From NCBI GenBank assembly GCA_027063105.1, contig JAMOSL010000100.1, positions 1 to 10,718 on the forward strand: DNA of 10,718 nucleotides, given 5' to 3'. Within the stretch, counting starts at the first letter, position 1. The number at the start of each line of letters is the position of its first letter. The DNA comes from Campylobacteraceae bacterium (GTDB lineage: Bacteria; Campylobacterota; Campylobacteria; Campylobacterales; Sulfurovaceae). Positions 5,902 through 10,718 of this stretch are shown piece after piece. Below the pieces are notes generated by a model, which was given only the letters and a program-made list of their open reading frames with translations, was not told where the DNA came from and did no database searches. Both the position numbers and the translations under genes were made by a program.

Positions 5902-7945
5902 TGCGTCTCAAATCCTCTTTTACCATCATTGCACATAACTCTTCTAATGTACATTTTGGTTCCCAACCTAGTTTTTCTTTAGCTTTTGCTGGGTCTCCAA
6001 TTAAAAGTTCAACTTCTGCTGGTCTATAAAATTTAGGATTAACTCTAACAACAGTTTCACCTGTAGCTTTATTTACAGCAATTTCATCTTCACCTTCTCC
6101 ACTAAATTCAACTTCAATATCTGCACCTTTAAATGCCATTGTTACAAAATCTCTAACTGTCTCTGTTCTATTTGTAGCCAATACAAATGTTTCTGCTTTT
6201 TCTGCTTGAAGCATAAGATACATTCCTTCAACATAATCTTTGGCATATCCCCAATCTCTCTTAGCATCCATATTTCCAAGCTCTATACAATCAAGCTTAC
6301 CAAGCTTAATTTTGGCTACACTATCTGTAATCTTTCTTGTTACAAACTCTTGGCCCCTAAGTGGACTATTATGTATTTTAAATAAATTAGAACCTGTAGC
6401 AAATGTTTGAGACTCTGTCTGAATATCAAAGAACCAACCATCTTCACTATTTGTATTTGAAATTTTAATAACCTCATTTAAATCTTTTTTGAGATGTTCA
6501 CCTTTTTCACTATCCTCATTATCGGTTCTAAATGTTACATAATAATATCTTAGTTTATCATCTCTATATTCAGCTTTACTTTTTATAACTTGATTAGAAA
6601 AACTTTTAAATATATATATTAATCCTAAACATAATGAAGCAGAATTTGTTGTAAATCCTTTATAATAATATGTTTCATGACCTGCTTTTCTTCCATCAGC
6701 TAGATAATATCCATCAAAAAATGCTTTTTTAACATCTTCATTTCCATTTAAAATAAAACTAGGTACTTTTTTATCTTTAGAATGTTTTGTATATATAGAT
6801 TCTCTTAGCCATAATCCAAAATTAGGGTTATTATTAATATCTAATTGCCAAACATCCTTTGTCGATGTTTCAAATCCACCAGCACCATAAGTATTAACTC
6901 TATATGTCCAACCAAACTGATTAGTTAATAAATCTGCTATTTCAATTAATAACTTTTTATCAGTACCAGTTAATCTAATTTTACCTCTATCATCTATATT
7001 ACCATCTCCAACAACAAAGCCTATAAATCTACTTAAATTTAAATCTACTTTAAGAGTCCCTATATCTTGTGGATAATCTACTTTAAAGGCTTTATCACCA
7101 ATTTTAATATCACCCGTTTTTATCTCTTGATTATCTGAATTAAAATATACATGGTCATTAGTTGCTTCATAACTAGACTCTCTTGTTTGTATTAGTTTTA
7201 TATCTTTATTTTTATCTTGATAAGATGTTCCTGCTATTACTTTAGTCCAATCTTTACCATTCCAAACCAAAGCATCTTTATACTTTTTAAGTAATCCTTC
7301 ATATCTATGTGATTCTGTTCTAAACATATCTTCAATAGGAAGAATCTCTATTTCTTTATTATTTTTGATAATTAAAGGTGAATTTTTTGGTACACTCTCA
7401 TGATTAAATAGTATTCCACTTGTTGCAAATATATCATAAGATTCTCTATAGTTTATAACCATCCAGTGAGCATAAAGTTTTGCTACACCATAAGGACTTC
7501 GTGGATAAAATGGGGTTGTCTCTTTTTGAGGTATCTCTTGAACTTCTCCAAACATTTCTGAAGTTGAAGCTTGATAAAATTTAATTTTTGGATTAACTAT
7601 TCTAATAGCTTCTAAAAGGTGGACACAACCTAATCCTGTAATATGAGCAGTAGCTAGAGGTTGGTCAAAGGATACTCCCACAAAGCTTTGTGCTGCTAAG
7701 TTATAAATTTCATCAGGATTGATATCAGATACCATTCTAATTGAGTTGGATTGATCTGTCAAGTCATACTCTACTAGATGGAGGTTTGGATTATTCTCTA
7801 TTCCTAATTCTTCTATTCTCCAAAAGTTTACAGATGAAGTTCTTCTATATGTACCATAAACCTCATACCCTTTTTCTAATAAAAGTTCTGCCAAATAGGC
7901 TGCATCTTGACCTGTAATTCCTGTAACTATCGCTTTTTTTGCCAT
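5879..7945 (-). CDS. gmd: GDP-mannose 4,6-dehydratase with an in-frame intein
   Basis: This 688-residue precursor is Gmd split by an intein. Gmd converts GDP-D-mannose to GDP-4-keto-6-deoxy-D-mannose, the first committed step to GDP-D-rhamnose, GDP-fucose and related deoxysugars. The N-extein (1-183) has the NADP-binding motif TGITGQDAAYLAE (8-20), YRRTSS (33-38), STSEMFGE (127-134, with Thr128 and Glu130) and YGVAK (Tyr152, Lys156). The C-extein (527-688) resumes with SPLRGQEFVTRKI and has RDWGYAKDYVEGMYLMLQ and the KFYRPAEVELLIGD tail. Joined exteins total 345 residues, normal for Gmd, and restore the NHESPLRG motif. Host function should require splicing, since the insert sits in a conserved active-site region. 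AAGGA lies 9 nt upstream of the ATG. It is the first gene of the operon and overlaps rmd by 23 nt. The reading frame is open throughout. Confidence 0.95.
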   Translation of the reverse strand: MAKKAIVTGITGQDAAYLAELLLEKGYEVYGTYRRTSSVNFWRIEELGIENNPNLHLVEYDLTDQSNSIRMVSDINPDEIYNLAAQSFVGVSFDQPLATAHITGLGCVHLLEAIRIVNPKIKFYQASTSEMFGEVQEIPQKETTPFYPRSPYGVAKLYAHWMVINYRESYDIFATSGILFNHESVPKNSPLIIKNNKEIEILPIEDMFRTESHRYEGLLKKYKDALVWNGKDWTKVIAGTSYQDKNKDIKLIQTRESSYEATNDHVYFNSDNQEIKTGDIKIGDKAFKVDYPQDIGTLKVDLNLSRFIGFVVGDGNIDDRGKIRLTGTDKKLLIEIADLLTNQFGWTYRVNTYGAGGFETSTKDVWQLDINNNPNFGLWLRESIYTKHSKDKKVPSFILNGNEDVKKAFFDGYYLADGRKAGHETYYYKGFTTNSASLCLGLIYIFKSFSNQVIKSKAEYRDDKLRYYYVTFRTDNEDSEKGEHLKKDLNEVIKISNTNSEDGWFFDIQTESQTFATGSNLFKIHNSPLRGQEFVTRKITDSVAKIKLGKLDCIELGNMDAKRDWGYAKDYVEGMYLMLQAEKAETFVLATNRTETVRDFVTMAFKGADIEVEFSGEGEDEIAVNKATGETVVRVNPKFYRPAEVELLIGDPAKAKEKLGWEPKCTLEELCAMMVKEDLRRNETGFSF
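6368..7396 (-). mobile_element. 343-residue intein in Gmd with LAGLIDADG-type homing endonuclease
   Basis: The intein is precursor residues 184-526, between Glu183 and Ser527. Block A starts SVPKNSPLIIKN, so the first nucleophile is Ser184 rather than the usual Cys. Block B is YEATNDHVYF with the TxxH motif Thr262-His265. A central dodecapeptide endonuclease follows: LSRFIGFVVGDG (304-315, acid Asp314) and VKKAFFDGYYLADG (405-418, acid Asp417). Block F is GWFFDIQTESQTF (503-515). Block G is LFKIHN with His525 and terminal Asn526, followed by host Ser527 as the +1 nucleophile. All key residues for a class 1 splicing pathway and both catalytic acids are visible, so splicing and homing both look possible. 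The boundaries are set by alignment to the Gmd consensus NHESPxRG and agree with both splice-site rules. Activity is inferred, not shown. Confidence 0.95.
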
Positions 7946-7965
7946 TTTATCTTATCCTTATAGTA

Positions 7966-7994
7966 TTGTAAAGTTTAAATTATTTAGATATAAT
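7966..7994 (+). promoter_or_regulatory. promoter of the type I secretion operon (TTGTAA-17-TATAAT)
   Basis: A -35-like TTGTAA at 7966-7971 (4 of 6 to TTGACA) is separated by exactly 17 nt from a perfect TATAAT at 7989-7994. Transcription would start near 8001, leaving about 47 nt before the ATG at 8048. It is the best-formed promoter in the window. Confidence 0.6.
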
Positions 7995-8020
7995 TTATTC
8001 AAATTTACACAGTTAAGAGA

Positions 8021-8026
8021 ATTATA
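8021..8026 (-). promoter_or_regulatory. -10 element (TATAAT) for the gmd operon
   Basis: On the minus strand a perfect TATAAT in the context ATTGTATAATTCTC, which would start transcription near 8014 with a leader of about 68 nt before the gmd ATG. No good -35 is visible. It lies downstream of the plus-strand TATAAT, so the two divergent transcripts would overlap at their 5' ends by a few bases. Confidence 0.45.
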
Positions 8027-8047
8027 CAATAGAACTTCTTAATTCTT

Positions 8048-9793
8048 ATGCAAAGGAATATTTCATTGTCTGTTAATACTAAACAAGATAAATCCGACCT
8101 TCAAAAAGCTCTTAAAGATATGAAAAAGATATTTATCTCAATAGGTATATATAGTTTTTTTCTAAATCTTTTAATGTTAGCTCCACCATTTTATATGCTC
8201 GTTGTATATGATATTGTAATGCCATCAAATAATATTGATACGCTCATACTAGTAACTGCCATAGCTATTATGTTTTTTATTGGTATGTGGATATTAGAGT
8301 TTGTTAGAGCTAAAATTTTAATATATGCGTCTAATAGACTAGATTTAGTAATGAACAAAAGAATATTTAATACAACTTTTGATTTAGCTTCAAAATATCC
8401 AAATAGAGCTAATATTCAACCTTTTAGAGATTTTAGCACTATAAAAAACTTTTTAGGTGGTTCTGCCATTGTTGCATTTTTCGATTTTCCTTGGTTTCCT
8501 CTCTATATTGCAATTATGTTTGCATTCAGTCCAATCTATGGATTATATGGTTTAGGTGCTACAGTGATTATTATACTTTTGACATTTTTAAATGAGAAAG
8601 CTACTAAAGATGGTCTTGAAGCATCTAATGAGGAGTATCAAAAAGCAGTTGGATTTTTTGATAATAATATTAGAAATGTAGAAGTTGTTAAAGCTATGGG
8701 TATGAAAGAGAATTTGCATCATATTTGGATGGATAAATATAATAAATATTTGATGATTCAAACAAAAGCCAGTCAAACAGCATCTTTTTACTCAAATGCT
8801 TCTAAATCATTTCGGATGATGTCATCTTCTTTAATGTACGGTGTTGGTGCATTATTGGCTATTGCTGGTCTAATATCTCCAGGTATGATTATTGCAGGAG
8901 CAGTTCTTCTAGGTAGAGCTTTGCAACCAATCTCTCAAGTGATAGCTTCTTGGAAGAGTTTTACGAATGCTAAAATGGCTTATCATAAACTAAATGACTT
9001 ACTTTTAGAATTTCCAGAAGAAGATGATAAATTGGTATTGCCAGAGCCTAAAGGTATTATTAGATTTGAAGGAGTTGTTACAATTCCACCATTAGGAGAG
9101 AAAGCTGTTTTAAAAGGTATATCATTACAAATAAATTCTGGTGAGATGGTCGGTATTATTGGACCTAGTGCAGCAGGTAAATCATCATTTGTAAAGTGTG
9201 CTGTTGGCGTATGGAGTCCAAGTGGAGGAAATATTAGAATTGATGGGGCAGATATTTCACAATATGATTCTGTAAAATTAGGAAAGCATATTGGATATTT
9301 ACCACAAGATATAGAATTATTTGAGGGAACTATAGCTCAAAATATTGCTAGATTTAATTTTGATGCAACAGATGAAGATATTATTACAGCAGCTAAATTA
9401 TCTGGAACACATGAATTGATTTTAAATTTACCTCATGGATATGGAAGTAGAGTAGGAGTATCTGGAATGTCCTTATCTGGTGGACAGAAACAGAGAATTG
9501 GATTGGCTAGAGCAATGTATGGAAATCCTAAAATGGTAATACTTGATGAGCCAAACTCAAATCTTGATGATGCTGGAGAGTATGCGTTAATGATGGCACT
9601 AAGAGTTTTAAAAGATAAAGGAGTGACAGTTATATTTGTAACTCACAAAACAAATTTAGTAGGATTAGCAGATAAATTAATTCTTATGCAAGATGGATTA
9701 GTTACTCAATATGACCATACACAAAAAGTTTTAAATATTTTATCTGGAGAAAATGAAAAAGCTAAAAAAATATCAGAAGAGGGTAAAGATTAA
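8048..9793 (+). CDS. type I secretion system permease/ATPase (PrtD-type ABC transporter)
   Basis: Inner-membrane ABC exporter of a type I secretion system, combining a transmembrane domain with an ATPase domain. It works with a HlyD-type adaptor and an outer-membrane TolC-like channel to secrete a protein directly to the outside. In 581 residues, the membrane domain spans about 28-300: hydrophobic helices near 28-52, 64-85, 138-160 and 164-181, and a pair near 262-290. LMLAPPFYMLVVYDIVMPS (42-60) is typical of the PrtD family. No N-terminal C39 peptidase domain is present. The ATPase has Walker A GPSAAGKS (372-379), Q-loop Gln420, signature LSGGQ (476-480), Walker B MVILDE (496-501), D-loop SNLDD (504-508) and H-loop His533. 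All catalytic residues are intact. The ATG at 8048 has no clear Shine-Dalgarno; Met25 is an alternative start, but sequence before it still resembles the family. The adaptor gene follows after 2 nt. Confidence 0.94.
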   Translation: MQRNISLSVNTKQDKSDLQKALKDMKKIFISIGIYSFFLNLLMLAPPFYMLVVYDIVMPSNNIDTLILVTAIAIMFFIGMWILEFVRAKILIYASNRLDLVMNKRIFNTTFDLASKYPNRANIQPFRDFSTIKNFLGGSAIVAFFDFPWFPLYIAIMFAFSPIYGLYGLGATVIIILLTFLNEKATKDGLEASNEEYQKAVGFFDNNIRNVEVVKAMGMKENLHHIWMDKYNKYLMIQTKASQTASFYSNASKSFRMMSSSLMYGVGALLAIAGLISPGMIIAGAVLLGRALQPISQVIASWKSFTNAKMAYHKLNDLLLEFPEEDDKLVLPEPKGIIRFEGVVTIPPLGEKAVLKGISLQINSGEMVGIIGPSAAGKSSFVKCAVGVWSPSGGNIRIDGADISQYDSVKLGKHIGYLPQDIELFEGTIAQNIARFNFDATDEDIITAAKLSGTHELILNLPHGYGSRVGVSGMSLSGGQKQRIGLARAMYGNPKMVILDEPNSNLDDAGEYALMMALRVLKDKGVTVIFVTHKTNLVGLADKLILMQDGLVTQYDHTQKVLNILSGENEKAKKISEEGKD

Positions 9794-9795
9794 AT

Positions 9796-10718
9796 ATGAA
9801 TAAAACAATAGATGAACATCATAAAACGCTAGAGGCTACAAAAGATTTATCCCATAAACAAGGATTTATTACAATATTTCTTATATTCGGTATCTTTATA
9901 TTATGGAGTATCTTTGCCGAAATAGAGACAACGATTACAGCATCAGGAAAGATTATAAGTGAAACTCATACTAAATCTGTAAAGCAGACAACAGGTGGGG
10001 TTGTAAAAGAAATTTTTGTAAAAGAGGGTGATGAGGTTATAAAAGGAGACCCATTATTTAAATTAGATAGTACCAATGAGCAGACAAAATTAAATAGTAA
10101 TATTAAGAAATTTGATACGAATCTAGTCACGATATGTAGATTAAAAACTCAATCACGACTCTCAAATGATTTAAACTGTTCAGATATAGAAAAAAAAATA
10201 ATATTTAAAAAAGAGTTTAATTCTTTACTTTATAATGCAAATATATTATTTAAATCAAATCTAAGTAGATTAAATGCATCTATAGATTTATTAAAAATAG
10301 AAAGAAGTATATCTCCATCAGATGCAAAAACAGCACTATATAATCAGAGGATAAAGCTTCAAAAAGAGGAGTTTAAAAATAATTCTCTTATAAATTTGGA
10401 TAAATTAATGATTACAAATAGACTTATTCATGATAATATAATTTCACTAAAAAATAGAGTTGATAATTTACTAATTAAAGCACCAAATAGTGGAATTGTT
10501 ACAGATATGCAGATAAAAGGAACAGGTGAAATTATATCTCCATTTAGGCAAATTGCATCTATCGTCCCAAATAATAAAGATTTTTTAATAGAAGCTTTTA
10601 TATCGCCTAATGATATAGAAAAAGTATATAAAGGTCAAATTACAGAGTTATCTTTTCCTTCATTTGTAGACCCATCAGCAGTTCCAATAACTGGTAAGAT
10701 AATTTATATTTCAGCAGA
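9796..10718 (+). CDS. HlyD-family type I secretion periplasmic adaptor subunit, N-terminal 307 codons (runs off the right edge)
   Basis: Membrane fusion protein that links the ABC exporter in the inner membrane to the TolC-like outer-membrane channel. The translation from the ATG at 9796 (TAA-AT-ATG junction with the ABC gene) gives a short cytoplasmic N-terminus and one transmembrane helix, FITIFLIFGIFILWSIF (24-40). The first lipoyl/barrel-sandwich half, TGGVVKEIFVKEGDEVIKGD (66-85), comes next. A helical, Lys- and Asn-rich coiled-coil hairpin follows (about 92-222). The second lipoyl half is IKAPNSGIVTDMQIKGTGE (227-245), then the start of the beta-barrel domain (IEAFISPNDIEKVYKGQ). This is the standard HlyD/PrtE order. 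The frame is open to the edge; about 70-150 residues are probably missing. The transported protein is not in the window. Confidence 0.93.
   Translation, partial: MNKTIDEHHKTLEATKDLSHKQGFITIFLIFGIFILWSIFAEIETTITASGKIISETHTKSVKQTTGGVVKEIFVKEGDEVIKGDPLFKLDSTNEQTKLNSNIKKFDTNLVTICRLKTQSRLSNDLNCSDIEKKIIFKKEFNSLLYNANILFKSNLSRLNASIDLLKIERSISPSDAKTALYNQRIKLQKEEFKNNSLINLDKLMITNRLIHDNIISLKNRVDNLLIKAPNSGIVTDMQIKGTGEIISPFRQIASIVPNNKDFLIEAFISPNDIEKVYKGQITELSFPSFVDPSAVPITGKIIYISA

Noticed and set aside
5879..7945. Gmd as a fusion with a regulatory or catalytic domain, or an assembly artefact
   Set aside because: The insert has all intein splice motifs and exact boundaries at NHE and SPLRG, and the frame is open throughout, so an intein explains it fully.
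8588..8776. Minus-strand open frame of 62 codons antisense to the ABC exporter
   Set aside because: Shadow of the membrane-domain coding sequence; no independent evidence.
1..10718. Phase-variable homopolymer tracts, CRISPR repeats, tRNA genes or insertion-sequence ends
   Set aside because: No long G/C tract, no regularly spaced repeats, no tRNA-like cloverleaf, and no transposase or terminal inverted repeats were seen; the short A/T runs are ordinary for this base composition.

Overview
The window is AT-rich (roughly 30% G+C by eye), densely packed bacterial DNA. Codon use, protein composition and the gene families point to a Campylobacterota (epsilonproteobacterial) genome of the Sulfurimonas/Arcobacter kind. 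That placement rests on general resemblance, not on a marker gene. The window covers one edge of a surface-polysaccharide (O-antigen, capsule or exopolysaccharide) locus and the start of a type I secretion operon.

Layout, left to right. Positions 1-1018, minus strand: a GT2 glycosyltransferase followed directly by the N-terminal part of gmhB (heptose 1,7-bisphosphate phosphatase), which runs off the left edge. Positions 1019-1099: a short divergent promoter region. Positions 1100-2026, plus strand: a polyprenyl-phosphate sugar-phosphate transferase, the likely initiator of lipid-linked glycan assembly. Positions 2023-7945, minus strand: a compact five-gene operon, in transcription order gmd, rmd-like, a GT4 glycosyltransferase, a CDP-glycerol glycerophosphotransferase-family protein and a second GT2. 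Its junctions are a 23-nt overlap, exact abutment, a 13-nt overlap and a 4-nt gap. Positions 7946-8047: a divergent promoter region. Positions 8048 to the right edge, plus strand: a PrtD-type type I secretion ABC transporter and its HlyD-family adaptor, truncated by the window.

The most striking element is an in-frame 343-residue intein inside GDP-mannose 4,6-dehydratase (6368-7396). It splits the conserved NHE|SPLRG motif, carries Ser at position 1 and ends in His-Asn before a host Ser. It retains both acidic LAGLIDADG-type endonuclease motifs. Removing it restores a normal 345-residue Gmd.

How the genes may work together (inference): Gmd and the reductase convert GDP-mannose to a GDP-6-deoxyhexose, probably GDP-D-rhamnose. 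The sugar transferase loads the first sugar-phosphate on the lipid carrier, the GT2 and GT4 enzymes extend the chain, and the CDP-glycerol-type enzyme may add a phospho-polyol. Because Gmd is interrupted, supply of the deoxysugar should depend on protein splicing. No flippase, polymerase or polysaccharide ABC exporter is visible. No tRNA, rRNA, CRISPR array or insertion sequence was seen, and no gene-free stretch exceeds about 100 bases.
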